DNA of 64,000 nt from assembly GCA_017643165.1 (NCBI GenBank), contig JAEPNY010000001.1, positions 434,001 to 498,000 of the forward strand. Direction: 5' to 3'. The DNA comes from Psychroserpens sp. (GTDB taxonomy: Bacteria > Bacteroidota > Bacteroidia > Flavobacteriales > Flavobacteriaceae). The translations under genes were made by a program, and so were the position numbers. Below the pieces are notes generated by a model. That model was not told where the DNA came from, did no database searches, and saw nothing but the letters and a program-made list of their open reading frames with translations. Below, one piece after another: positions 1-9,023 of the stretch (its first letter is position 1; every line of letters begins with the position of its first letter).

Positions 1-654
1 TCCTAATTGCTGTACAGCTTGCTTTCCTTGAGCTCCAACAGCCCAACTTCCTGATTGGAACAGGAGTTTATTTTCCATAGAAACATAGATCTTACCATCA
101 CGCTGTTCTACAGTCAATCCTTTACCTTCAAAATTGGTTAGTGCTTTAGAAATCGCATCCTTCAACTGGCGCATTTCAGCTTCTTTCGACGCAATCACAT
201 TCTCTAATTCTGCAACGCGTTTAGAACGCGACTCTAGTTCCTTTTTAAGCTGTTCTAAGCGTGCATTTTCTGCCGCTAATGCTTGTTCTTTAGCTTCTAA
301 TTGCGCTAGTAATTCTCTGTTCTTCTTGACATTTTCCGCTATTGCTGCACTACTGTTCTTTTCTAAAGCATCATAGGATGATTTTAAGTTATCTAAATTC
401 GCTTTAGTGGCGTCATAATCACTTTGCAATTTATTGCGTTGCGCTAACGTAGCATCATAGTCTTTCTGAAGTTTTGCAAGATCATTTTGAGCTTGGTTTA
501 AGGCAGTCTCGAGGTCACGATTGGTTTCAGATAGTCTTCTGTTTTCTTGCTTTAAATTGGCGTATTTACCTTCTAGATCTTCATATATTTTCTTAGAAAC
601 ACATGAGGTTGTTAATACGAATGTCAGTGCTATTAATGACAATTTTTTAATCAT
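1..654 (-). CDS. OmpA-family lipoprotein, 3' end missing
   Basis: Open reading frame of 218 codons from an ATG at 654 that runs off the left edge without a stop. The N-terminus is a short hydrophobic signal ending in a Cys at residue 18, so it is probably a lipoprotein. Residues about 22-175 form a long heptad-like coiled coil rich in K, E, L, A and Q. The visible C-terminus (LLFQSG and surrounding residues) matches the start of the OmpA/MotB peptidoglycan-binding domain of flavobacterial outer-membrane lipoproteins. The expected role is to tether the outer membrane to peptidoglycan; this is inference, because most of the OmpA domain lies outside the window. It lies 30 bases downstream of exonuclease III on the same strand and may be cotranscribed with it. 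Confidence 0.8.
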   Translation of the reverse strand, partial: MIKKLSLIALTFVLTTSCVSKKIYEDLEGKYANLKQENRRLSETNRDLETALNQAQNDLAKLQKDYDATLAQRNKLQSDYDATKANLDNLKSSYDALEKNSSAAIAENVKKNRELLAQLEAKEQALAAENARLEQLKKELESRSKRVAELENVIASKEAEMRQLKDAISKALTNFEGKGLTVEQRDGKIYVSMENKLLFQSGSWAVGAQGKQAVQQLG

Positions 655-684
655 GCTAAATCAATTTTGTTGTTTATTGTTAGT

Positions 685-1446
685 CTATTGTTCTATTTCT
701 ACTAAAATGGGACAGTGATCACTGTGAACTGCCTCGGAGAGTATAACGCTTCGTTTTATGTTTTCTTGTAATGGTTGTGAAACCATCCCATAATCTAAGC
801 GCCAGCCTTTATTATTTGCTCTGGCATTAGCACGATAACTCCACCAAGTATATTCTTGCTTTTCAGGATGTAAGTACCGGAATGAATCTACAAATCCGCT
901 ATCAATGAATTTTCCAAGCCACTCGCGTTCTTCTGGTAAAAACCCAGAGACACCTTTCATTTTTGGGTTATGAATATCGATAGCCTCATGACAAATATTA
1001 TAATCGCCTAATACGACTAAATTTGGTTTTTCGGTTCTCAGATTATTTAAGTAATCATGGATCATATCCATATACTCAAATTTATGTGCAAGACGTGCAT
1101 CATTAGTTCCAGAAGGTAAGTACATACTCATAACGGATAAACCATTAAAGTCTGCTCTAAGGTTACGGCCTTCAAAATCCATCGACTCAATACCTGTACC
1201 ATATTCAATATGATCAGGTTCGTGTTTGCTCAAAATAGCCACACCACTGTAGCCTTTCTTTTGTGCGCTAAACCAATAATTGTATTTGTATCCAGCCTTT
1301 TCAAAAAGCTCAAGATCTAGCTGTTCTTTCATGGCTTTTATTTCTTGAAGACAAATAACATCCGGATCTGCACTCGTTAACCAATCGATAAATCCTTTGT
1401 TTATCGCTGCTCGAATGCCATTTACATTATAGGAGATGATTTTCAT
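685..1446 (-). CDS. xth: Exodeoxyribonuclease III
   Basis: 253 aa, the normal length for the ExoIII/AP-endonuclease family. It cleaves DNA 5' to abasic sites and has 3'-5' exonuclease activity in base-excision repair. Catalytic motifs are intact: Asn7 (SYNVNG), the metal-binding Glu35 (LQE), Asp148 and Asn150 (GDYN), and the C-terminal Asp243-His244 pair (SDHCP). The ATG at 1446 gives the expected family N-terminus. It is divergent from the large outer-membrane protein gene at 1558; the 111-base gap must hold both promoters, but I see no clear TAnnTTTG box there. Confidence 0.95.
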   Translation of the reverse strand: MKIISYNVNGIRAAINKGFIDWLTSADPDVICLQEIKAMKEQLDLELFEKAGYKYNYWFSAQKKGYSGVAILSKHEPDHIEYGTGIESMDFEGRNLRADFNGLSVMSMYLPSGTNDARLAHKFEYMDMIHDYLNNLRTEKPNLVVLGDYNICHEAIDIHNPKMKGVSGFLPEEREWLGKFIDSGFVDSFRYLHPEKQEYTWWSYRANARANNKGWRLDYGMVSQPLQENIKRSVILSEAVHSDHCPILVEIEQ

Positions 1447-1557
1447 TCTGAACCGTTTAGATTTCAGCTAAAATAAATAATATGGTACTTTTACACTATT
1501 ATTTTAAGGGCATTTTAACCATAAAATAATTTCCATCTTTAGAAGTTAATATACTGG

Positions 1558-4500
1558 ATGAAAATTGCTGTATCACTTATTTGTTTTATGTTGTCTTTTT
1601 GCGCGATTGCTCAAGAAGGCACGACCAATTATAGAACAAAAAAAGTAGCGGTTAGAGATTCCATTCAGATCGATTCTGTAAGTATCAATTCTAGTTGGTT
1701 CATTTTAAGATCGAAAGATGGTGTGCGCATTGATACCTCATTTTACAAGGTCGATTTTTCAAAAGCCATACTCACTTTAAAGCAACCAATTGCGGTAGAT
1801 TCTGTTGAAATCAGTTACCTGCGCTATCCTGATTTTTTAACGCGTAAATATTTTCAGTTAGATGATAAGGTTATTGTGCAGAGTACGAGCAACCTGCAAC
1901 GACTCTATCAGTTAAATCAATCCAATCGAGATCGCTCGTTTAAACCCTTTGACGGATTAACAACTACTGGAAGTATTTCTCGTGGTGTAACTTTAGGAAA
2001 TAATCAGAATTCAGTATTAAATAGTGAATTGGACCTTCAGATCTCGGGAAAATTAAGTGATAAAGTATCCTTAAGAGCTTCGATACAAGATGCAAATATA
2101 CCACTTCAGGAAAGTGGCTATTCACAACGACTTGATGAATTTGATCAGGTGTTTATCGAACTGTTTAGTGATCGATGGAATATACGCGCAGGAGATATCG
2201 ATCTAACCAATAGGAACAGTTACTTCGCAAGTTTCACAAAACGTGTCCAAGGTCTGCAAGTTGGAGCGACATTGGGTGACGAATCGGCTCAAACCAATCT
2301 CTTTGCTGCAGGAGCTGTGGTTCGCGGACAGTTCACAACAAGTCAGTTTATTGCGCAGGAAGGAAATCAAGGACCTTACAAACTCACAGGACCGAACAAC
2401 GAACTTTTCGTGCTTATTGTTTCCGGAAGTGAAACAGTTTATGTGAATGGTGTGCCAGTAGAACGCGGTGAAAACAAGGATTATATTATCGATTACAATG
2501 CTGGTGAGATCATCTTCAATTCAACATTCCCTATAACTTCAGAAATGCGAATTACGGTCGATTACCAATTTAGCGATCGTAACTATTCTCGCTTCACAGT
2601 CTTTGGAGGAGGAACTTACGAATCGGAAAAACTAAAAATGGCGGTTTCAGTCTATTCAGAAGCCGATGCTAAAAATCAGCCGCTACAACAGAATTTATCT
2701 TCGGAACAAGTTGAATTTCTTTCGAATGCAGGTGACGATACCTCGTTGATGGTAGCACCTTCAGATGTGCCGCAAGCCTTTGATGAGAACAGGATTCTAT
2801 ACCGAAAGGATGTGGTTAATGGTGTAGAAATCTTTGTGTTTTCAAATAATCCTGATGATGAGTTGTTCAGTGTACGTTTTACATTGGTTGGTGTAAATCA
2901 AGGGGATTACATTTTAATCAATAGCAATGCTGTTGAAAATATATACGAATATATTGAACCTGTAAATGGTGTTCCTCAAGGAAATTATGAACCGGTTGTA
3001 AGATTAATACCTCCTGAAAAGTTACAAGTTGCTGTCATTAATGGTACGTATGACCCATCAGATCGCACCAATATTTATTTTGAACTTGCAGGTAGTAGGA
3101 ATGATCTCAATTTATTCTCAGATCTGGATGATGGTGATAATGATGGTTTTGCTGGGAAGCTTCGAATTAATCAGAATGTGATTAAAACGGATAGTCTATG
3201 GAATTTAAATGCGTTTGTCGATACCGATATTATCAATAAGAATTTTACACCTATTCAACGTTTATATCGGGCTGAATTTAATCGTGATTGGAATTTAGAA
3301 AATCCATTAGGAAACCAAGCATTAATTACATCTGGTGCAGAATTGGTACATCCTAAGAAAGGGATAGCATCTTATAAGTTTGAACACCTAAATTACTCTG
3401 AAAATTTTAATGGAAACCGCCATAATCTCTTAGCGAATCTTCAGTTAAATAGGTTTAATATATTTTCTAATTCAAGTGTCCTAAGTAATAATAGCAGTGT
3501 GTCAACCTCAACTTTTGCACGTTCATTTAATCGTTTAACCTATAGTTTCGATAAGCAGTGGGTTGGTGCTAAAGTTGCCTTTGAAGACAGTGAACAACGT
3601 GAGAAAGCAACCAATCTGTTGACCAATTTAAGTCAGCGATTTACCTCTTATGAAGGTTTTACAGGCTATGGTGATAGTACTGGAGTTTTCGTAGAAGTAG
3701 GTTATCGATATCGTGTTAATGATAGTTTACGCGCTAATGAAATCAAACGCGTAAATACATCAAATAATTATTATTTAAAATCACAGATCATTCAAAATAA
3801 AGGCACAAATTTGAGTTTATATGTCAATTATAGAACACTCAAAAATGAAGATGAAGGCGTTGAAGATGAAAACTCGTTAAACTCAAGATTGAACTATAAT
3901 CAGCGTCTATGGAATAATTTGGTATTATTAAATACGGTTTATGAAACGAATTCGGGAACACTACCGCAACAGGATTTTACCTATGTTGAAACAGAACCTG
4001 GTCAAGGTGCCTACACGTGGATCGACTATAATGAAAATGGCATCCAAGAACTCAATGAATTCGAACTCGCTCAGTTTGCAGATCAAGGTAATTACATTCG
4101 CGTTTTATTGCCCAATCAGGTATTTGTAAAAACACATCAAAATCGTTTTAGCCAAACCTTGATTATTAACCCGCAGCAGTGGGCTTCTTCCGAGAGTAAG
4201 GCCAAAAAGTTCTGGTCTCATTTCTATAATCAAACGTCATTCTTAATCGACCGCAAAAATAGGCGAGTAGGTGACAACTTTGATCTTAACCCGTTTTCAA
4301 CCGATGAGGAAAATCAACTCGCATTGAATAAAAGTATTAGAAATGTAATATTTTTTAATAGAGGAAAACAAAACTATACGACTTCGTATACCTTCCTTTC
4401 TAATGTGAATCGAACAACCTTGTCAATTGGATTTATTGAAAACCAACTTCAAAGTCACCAGCTTCAGTTTAATCATAAATTTGCCAAGAACTGGTTAATG

Positions 4501-4968
4501 ACGCTTCAATCAAGTTTAGAAACAAATGAAAGTACAAACGAGAATTTTGTAACTCGAAATTTTAAATTGGATGAACAACGTTTCCAACCTAAACTGTCAT
4601 ATATATTTAATGAAAATGCACGTTTTGATGTGTTCTATCAGTACACTTCTAAGGACAATGTTATAGGCGAAGGCGAGTCCCTTCTTCAAAATAATTATGG
4701 CTTGTCATTTACTTATAATAATGCTAATAAGTTGGCACTTACAGGTGAGGTTAATTTCTTTCAAAACGAATTTGACGGGAATGCGAACACACCTGTCGCT
4801 TACCAAATTCTTGAAGGATTACAGCCTGGTAATAATTTTACGTGGTCGTTATTAGCGCAAAAGAAACTAACGAAGTTTCTAGATTTAAATCTTAATTATT
4901 TTGGACGTAAAACCGAAACAAGTAAAACTATCCATACTGGAACAGTGCAATTAAAGGCCTATTTTTAG
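1558..4968 (+). CDS. Large outer-membrane beta-barrel-like protein of unknown function
   Basis: 1136 aa with a cleavable signal peptide (hydrophobic residues 4-18, AQ at the cleavage site). The N-terminal 100 residues look like a small beta domain. Further in is a motif typical of large Bacteroidota surface proteins, roughly VYVNGVPVERG followed by DYIIDYNAGEI (about residues 296-320), in which a short Tyr-rich repeat precedes a barrel. The rest is long and rich in alternating aromatic, Asn and Thr residues with many short strands and ends in an aromatic residue (KAYF), as expected of an outer-membrane barrel. I do not recognise a characterised function. It is followed closely by another predicted outer-membrane protein gene on the same strand. 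Confidence 0.6.
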   Translation: MKIAVSLICFMLSFCAIAQEGTTNYRTKKVAVRDSIQIDSVSINSSWFILRSKDGVRIDTSFYKVDFSKAILTLKQPIAVDSVEISYLRYPDFLTRKYFQLDDKVIVQSTSNLQRLYQLNQSNRDRSFKPFDGLTTTGSISRGVTLGNNQNSVLNSELDLQISGKLSDKVSLRASIQDANIPLQESGYSQRLDEFDQVFIELFSDRWNIRAGDIDLTNRNSYFASFTKRVQGLQVGATLGDESAQTNLFAAGAVVRGQFTTSQFIAQEGNQGPYKLTGPNNELFVLIVSGSETVYVNGVPVERGENKDYIIDYNAGEIIFNSTFPITSEMRITVDYQFSDRNYSRFTVFGGGTYESEKLKMAVSVYSEADAKNQPLQQNLSSEQVEFLSNAGDDTSLMVAPSDVPQAFDENRILYRKDVVNGVEIFVFSNNPDDELFSVRFTLVGVNQGDYILINSNAVENIYEYIEPVNGVPQGNYEPVVRLIPPEKLQVAVINGTYDPSDRTNIYFELAGSRNDLNLFSDLDDGDNDGFAGKLRINQNVIKTDSLWNLNAFVDTDIINKNFTPIQRLYRAEFNRDWNLENPLGNQALITSGAELVHPKKGIASYKFEHLNYSENFNGNRHNLLANLQLNRFNIFSNSSVLSNNSSVSTSTFARSFNRLTYSFDKQWVGAKVAFEDSEQREKATNLLTNLSQRFTSYEGFTGYGDSTGVFVEVGYRYRVNDSLRANEIKRVNTSNNYYLKSQIIQNKGTNLSLYVNYRTLKNEDEGVEDENSLNSRLNYNQRLWNNLVLLNTVYETNSGTLPQQDFTYVETEPGQGAYTWIDYNENGIQELNEFELAQFADQGNYIRVLLPNQVFVKTHQNRFSQTLIINPQQWASSESKAKKFWSHFYNQTSFLIDRKNRRVGDNFDLNPFSTDEENQLALNKSIRNVIFFNRGKQNYTTSYTFLSNVNRTTLSIGFIENQLQSHQLQFNHKFAKNWLMTLQSSLETNESTNENFVTRNFKLDEQRFQPKLSYIFNENARFDVFYQYTSKDNVIGEGESLLQNNYGLSFTYNNANKLALTGEVNFFQNEFDGNANTPVAYQILEGLQPGNNFTWSLLAQKKLTKFLDLNLNYFGRKTETSKTIHTGTVQLKAYF

Positions 4969-5048
4969 ATTTAGTATTTTTCTTACGCAACCATTTTTGT
5001 ACTATTGCATCTTTAAGGCGTAACTAAATTTTAATCCACTTTTCATAA

Positions 5049-5594
5049 ATGAAAAAATTCATCCTTTCTATATGCTTCTTGGCGATTACAATACAAGCTA
5101 TGGCACAATCTGATACGAATTCGGATAGTAGTCCAGAACGTTCAAATGAACTTAAGATCAATGCACTCTTTATGGTAATAGGAGCCTTTGATATTACTTA
5201 CGAACGCATACTCAATGACGAATCGGCTGTCGGTTTAGAAGTTTTTCTGCCTTTTGATGATGATTTAAGAGATGATATCAAGTACTACATTTCACCTTAC
5301 TACCGAATGTACTTCGGAAAAAAGCGAGCTGCTGGTTTCTTTTTAGAAGGGTTCGGTATGTTAAATCGAACCGTTGTGAGTGAGACGTTTTTGGATGGAT
5401 TAATTTTTATTGATCCAGTCGATGTTGTGGAAGAAACAAACTTTGCCTTAGGTATCGGAGTTGGTGGTAAGTGGATTACCAATAACAACTTTGTAGGTGA
5501 ACTAAGTGTAGGCGTAGGTCGAAATATCCTAAGTAGTGACTATGATAACGACTTTGTTGGAAAAGTTGGAATAACGATTGGCTATCGATTCTAA
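5049..5594 (+). CDS. Small outer-membrane beta-barrel protein (DUF3575-like)
   Basis: 181 aa. A signal peptide ends near residue 19 (AMAQ). The mature part has the pattern of an eight-strand barrel: repeated Gly/aromatic strands such as FDITYERI and YYISPYYRMYF, ending in GKVGITIGYRF with a terminal Phe, the classic outer-membrane targeting residue. It resembles DUF3575-type barrels of Bacteroidota; function unknown. The stop codon shares four bases (CTAA) with the stop of the convergent FG-GAP gene. Confidence 0.6.
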   Translation: MKKFILSICFLAITIQAMAQSDTNSDSSPERSNELKINALFMVIGAFDITYERILNDESAVGLEVFLPFDDDLRDDIKYYISPYYRMYFGKKRAAGFFLEGFGMLNRTVVSETFLDGLIFIDPVDVVEETNFALGIGVGGKWITNNNFVGELSVGVGRNILSSDYDNDFVGKVGITIGYRF

Positions 5595-7309
5595 TTCTTA
5601 ATTATCTTTCGTACAACGGTTGCTTCTGAATCACTCAAGACATGAAGGAAATAAACACCTGAATTTAGAGATGAGAAATCTATAGTATTTAGTTCACCAG
5701 CATCCACTCTCATAACTTCTTGTTGCAACACGTTATATAGCTTGATTTCTGAAAGTTCAATTTCAGAAGCGATGTTCAAAATGTCATTTACAGGATTCGG
5801 ATAGAATCTTAATTCGTTTTGATCAAATTCACTTACGGATAAGCTGCTTGAGTTTTCAACAACATTAATTAGTTGATCGGCAGGAATGTTATTTAGCATA
5901 TCTACAGCGCCACTTGGCCACGTCACCTTAAGATAGTCGATAGTTGTGTTTTGACCAACACCAAAGAATTCGGTACTTGAGTTTTGCGTAAGATAGCCTT
6001 CGCCACACTGCACCTGTCTGTATTGTTGTTCCCCGTTTACTGAAATTTCAATGTAAGCACCAATACCATCACGATTACTCGTTGTGCCTTCTAAGCTTAC
6101 TTTTAACCAATGATTAGATGTACTACTCATGTTTTGCCAAACGTCTACGGTTTGATAATTTCCATTTGTAACTACTAAGTCTGGATAACCATCATTATTG
6201 ATATCGCCAATAGCGTTACAATAACTTTGCTTTTCATCTCCGATAAACCCAATATTATTCGGAATTTGATATGCTCCAGTATTCAACTTTTCATAGAATA
6301 CGGAAGTGTTTATTGATGGAAGATTATACAGCGAACTACTAACATAAAGATCAAGATCAGCATCAAGATCTGCATCCATAAAAACTGCTCCCCAAGTGAA
6401 ACCTCCATGTTCACAACCTGTAAGAACTGCCATATCGGTGAAAGTTTCATCACCATTATTTACGAGTAAAGCTGTATTTCCACCATTGGTTACATAGATA
6501 TCGATCCATCCATCATTATTATAATCACCGACCGTTGTGGTCATTGCATTAAAAGCTAAATTGGTACCAGAAGCAAATCCGATTTCTGTAAATGTCCCGT
6601 CACCATTATTTCGATACATTTGATTAAGGTTGTAGGCTTTATCTGTTGAGGTGTAAATATCTTGCCATCCATCGTTATTGATATCAATCCATACCGAACA
6701 AAAGGTTTGATGACTATCCGCATCTATTCCAGCTGCGGCAGAGACATCACTAAACGTTCCATCACCATTATTACGATATAGAAAATTTGGAATAATGATA
6801 TCTGTTGTAGCACCTTTACTGCTTAAAAACACATCAAGATAGCCGTCATTATCGTAATCGGCCCAACAAGCGCCATTGGTATAAATATTCACTAAAGGAA
6901 ATCCTGAAGTAGATGTAATATCCTGAAAGTTTAAATTTCCTAAGTTTTCATATAATTTGTTACCACTCGTAGCACTACCAACAAAGAGATCTTTATCACC
7001 ATCATTGTCGATATCAACCCAATTGATTTGTTTGGTTTCATGCATGACAGGGCCAATGAGTGCAACAGAGGTAAAAGTTCCGGCATTGTTTTTATAAAAC
7101 CTGAGATTCTGGCCATTACCTGAGGCAAAAGATAGATCATCCCATCCATCATTATCAAAATCAACAAACGACACGCCACTACCTAAATATGGCAAGCCTG
7201 TTGAATAGTTAATTCCCAGTCCGAAGGCGTTATTTACAAAGTCAATTTGAGCATTAATGCTTAGAAAAGAACTACAAAAAAAGAGTGCAAAAAAAAGTCG
7301 AAGAGTCAT
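5591..7309 (-). CDS. FG-GAP/VCBS repeat protein with ASPIC/UnbV domain and T9SS sorting signal
   Basis: 572 aa secreted protein. The signal peptide (residues 1-20, ending INAQ) is followed by about six or seven VCBS/FG-GAP repeats marked by DxDNDGxxD Ca-binding loops (for example DFDNDGWDD, DIDNDGDKD, DYNNDGWID), which should form a beta-propeller. Residues about 405-480 match the ASPIC/UnbV domain (GIGAYIEISVNGEQQ, GYLTQNS, VTWPSG). The last 75 residues are a type A T9SS sorting domain (FYPNPVNDILN through SGVYFLHVLSD to KIIKN), so it should be exported through the type IX system and anchored at or released from the surface. The binding target is unknown. Confidence 0.85.
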   Translation of the reverse strand: MTLRLFFALFFCSSFLSINAQIDFVNNAFGLGINYSTGLPYLGSGVSFVDFDNDGWDDLSFASGNGQNLRFYKNNAGTFTSVALIGPVMHETKQINWVDIDNDGDKDLFVGSATSGNKLYENLGNLNFQDITSTSGFPLVNIYTNGACWADYDNDGYLDVFLSSKGATTDIIIPNFLYRNNGDGTFSDVSAAAGIDADSHQTFCSVWIDINNDGWQDIYTSTDKAYNLNQMYRNNGDGTFTEIGFASGTNLAFNAMTTTVGDYNNDGWIDIYVTNGGNTALLVNNGDETFTDMAVLTGCEHGGFTWGAVFMDADLDADLDLYVSSSLYNLPSINTSVFYEKLNTGAYQIPNNIGFIGDEKQSYCNAIGDINNDGYPDLVVTNGNYQTVDVWQNMSSTSNHWLKVSLEGTTSNRDGIGAYIEISVNGEQQYRQVQCGEGYLTQNSSTEFFGVGQNTTIDYLKVTWPSGAVDMLNNIPADQLINVVENSSSLSVSEFDQNELRFYPNPVNDILNIASEIELSEIKLYNVLQQEVMRVDAGELNTIDFSSLNSGVYFLHVLSDSEATVVRKIIKN

Positions 7310-7365
7310 GGTCAGTGGTAATGTTGGTCTTTTTCAATAACACAAAATACTAAAAAAGTGTTAAA

Positions 7366-7398
7366 GAAAAAACTCCCAAGATTGATCTTGAGAGTTTT
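7366..7398 (-). terminator. Intrinsic terminator of glyS
   Basis: Inverted repeat AAAACTCCCAAGA / TCTTGAGAGTTTT with one mismatch and a TTGA loop. On the minus strand the stem is followed by a run of T. It sits 22 bases past the glyS stop codon. Confidence 0.75.
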
Positions 7399-7419
7399 AA
7401 AGGTTTCCGAACAGAATTA

Positions 7420-8961
7420 TTACATTTTTTGCAACCAATGCTTAACATCAACTTCTTTTTTGATGAGCGTTTTTAAATCATCAATTTTTACGCGTTGTTG
7501 TTCCATGGTGTCTCTATGGCGAATGGTTACCGTATTATCTTCTAAGCTATCGCCATCAACTGTAATGCAGAACGGTGTACCTGCAGCATCTTGTCTACGG
7601 TAACGACGACCTACAGCATCTTTTTCATCGTAAATAACATTGAAATCCCATTTTAAGTCTTCGATGATTTCCTTAGATAGTTTTACCAAAGCTTCATCTT
7701 TACGCACTAAGGGTAATATAGCTGCTTTCGTTGGTGCTAGGACAGCAGGGAGTTTTAAAACAGTTCTGCTACTTCCATCTTCAAGTTGTTCTTCGGTGAG
7801 CGCTTTAGAGAATACAGCTAAAAACATTCTATCTAGTCCAATTGATGTTTCAAGCACATATGGCGTGTAGCTAGCGTTGTCTTCATGATCAAAATATTGA
7901 AGTTTCTTTCCTGAGTATTCTTCATGTTGTTTCAGGTCGAAATCAGTACGTGAATGAATACCCTCTAATTCTTTGAAACCGAAAGGAAACTTAAATTCTA
8001 TATCTGTTGCGGCATCAGCATAGTGCGCTAATTTCTCATGATCATGGAAGCGATAATTGTCTTCACCTAAACCAAGTGACTTATGCCATTTTAAACGAGT
8101 TTCTTTCCAATGATCGAACCAGTGTTTTTGTGTTCCAGGTTTAATAAAGAACTGCATCTCCATCTGCTCAAACTCACGCATTCTAAATATGAATTGACGT
8201 GCTACAATCTCATTTCTGAAGGCCTTACCGGTTTGAGCTATTCCGAAAGGAATTTTCATACGACCTGTCTTTTGAACATTTAGAAAATTCACAAAGATAC
8301 CTTGTGCTGTTTCCGGACGTAAATAAAGGTCTGTAGCATGTTCGGCAGAAGCCCCTAACTTGGTTCCAAACATTAAATTGAATTGCTTAACGTCGGTCCA
8401 ATTTTTTGATCCTGTTAATGGATCTGCGATTTCCAACTCTTCAATTAAGGCTTTTACGTCAGCTAAATCCTCATTTTCTAATGATCTACCAAGGCGTTTT
8501 AAGATGGTATCGATCTTTTCACGATAACCTAGAACGCGTCCATTTGTAGTTACGAATTCTTCTTTATTGAAAGCATCACCAAAACGCTTTTCAGCTTTTT
8601 TGATTTCTTTTTCAATTTTGTTTTCAATTTTAGCACAATAGTCTTCTACTAAAACATCTGCTCGGTATCGTTTCTTAGAATCCTTATTATCAATAAGTGG
8701 ATCATTAAAAGCATCAACGTGGCCTGAGGCTTTCCAAGTTGTAGGATGCATAAAAATCGCCGCGTCAATACCAACGATATTTTCATTCATCTGAACCATG
8801 GCTTTCCACCAATAATTTCGGATATTTTTTTTAAGTTCTGCTCCATTTTGAGCGTAGTCGTAAACAGCACTTAGGCCGTCATAGATTTCACTACTCTGAA
8901 ATACATAGCCATACTCTTTAGCGTGGGATATGACTTTTTTAAATTGATCTTCATTTGCCAT
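7420..8961 (-). CDS. glyS: Glycine-tRNA ligase (single-chain, class II)
   Basis: 513 aa. Charges tRNA-Gly; the alpha2 homodimeric type used by Bacteroidota, archaea and eukaryotes. Class II features are visible: the motif 2 region around FRNEIVARQFIFRMREFEQME and the motif 3 region ETSIGLDRMFLAVF. The C-terminal 110 residues are the anticodon-binding domain (LAPTKAAILPLV). The N-terminus (FKKVISHAKEYGYVFQSSEIYDG) is typical, supporting the ATG at 8961. A perfect -7 box (TATTTTTG, minus strand, 8973-8966) ends only four bases before that ATG, so the mRNA could be leaderless. Confidence 0.95.
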   Translation of the reverse strand: MANEDQFKKVISHAKEYGYVFQSSEIYDGLSAVYDYAQNGAELKKNIRNYWWKAMVQMNENIVGIDAAIFMHPTTWKASGHVDAFNDPLIDNKDSKKRYRADVLVEDYCAKIENKIEKEIKKAEKRFGDAFNKEEFVTTNGRVLGYREKIDTILKRLGRSLENEDLADVKALIEELEIADPLTGSKNWTDVKQFNLMFGTKLGASAEHATDLYLRPETAQGIFVNFLNVQKTGRMKIPFGIAQTGKAFRNEIVARQFIFRMREFEQMEMQFFIKPGTQKHWFDHWKETRLKWHKSLGLGEDNYRFHDHEKLAHYADAATDIEFKFPFGFKELEGIHSRTDFDLKQHEEYSGKKLQYFDHEDNASYTPYVLETSIGLDRMFLAVFSKALTEEQLEDGSSRTVLKLPAVLAPTKAAILPLVRKDEALVKLSKEIIEDLKWDFNVIYDEKDAVGRRYRRQDAAGTPFCITVDGDSLEDNTVTIRHRDTMEQQRVKIDDLKTLIKKEVDVKHWLQKM

Positions 8962-8965
8962 GATG

Positions 8966-8973
8966 CAAAAATA
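8966..8973 (-). promoter_or_regulatory. Candidate -7 promoter element of glyS
   Basis: On the minus strand this reads TATTTTTG, a match to the Bacteroidota TAnnTTTG box. It abuts the T-tract of the upstream gene's terminator and lies four bases from the glyS ATG. I see no clear -33 TTTG, so this is suggestive only. Confidence 0.4.
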
Positions 8974-9002
8974 AAAAACCGCTCCAATTAACAGAGCGGT
9001 TT
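8973..9002 (-). terminator. Intrinsic terminator of the 294-aa gene
   Basis: Stem AAACCGCTC / GAGCGGTTT with a nine-base loop. On the minus strand it is followed by a run of six T. It separates the coiled-coil membrane protein gene from glyS. Confidence 0.8.
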
Positions 9003-9023
9003 TAATGATTTATATGGTTTAAT

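Noticed and set aside
1-654. Coiled-coil protein as an SMC-like or chromosome-partition protein
   Set aside because: It has a lipoprotein-like signal and begins an OmpA-type C-terminal domain, so it is an envelope protein.
5300-5488. Open frames on the opposite strand of real genes (for example here and at 24242-24556)
   Set aside because: They lie inside strongly supported coding regions, have no family resemblance and mirror the codon pattern of the real gene.
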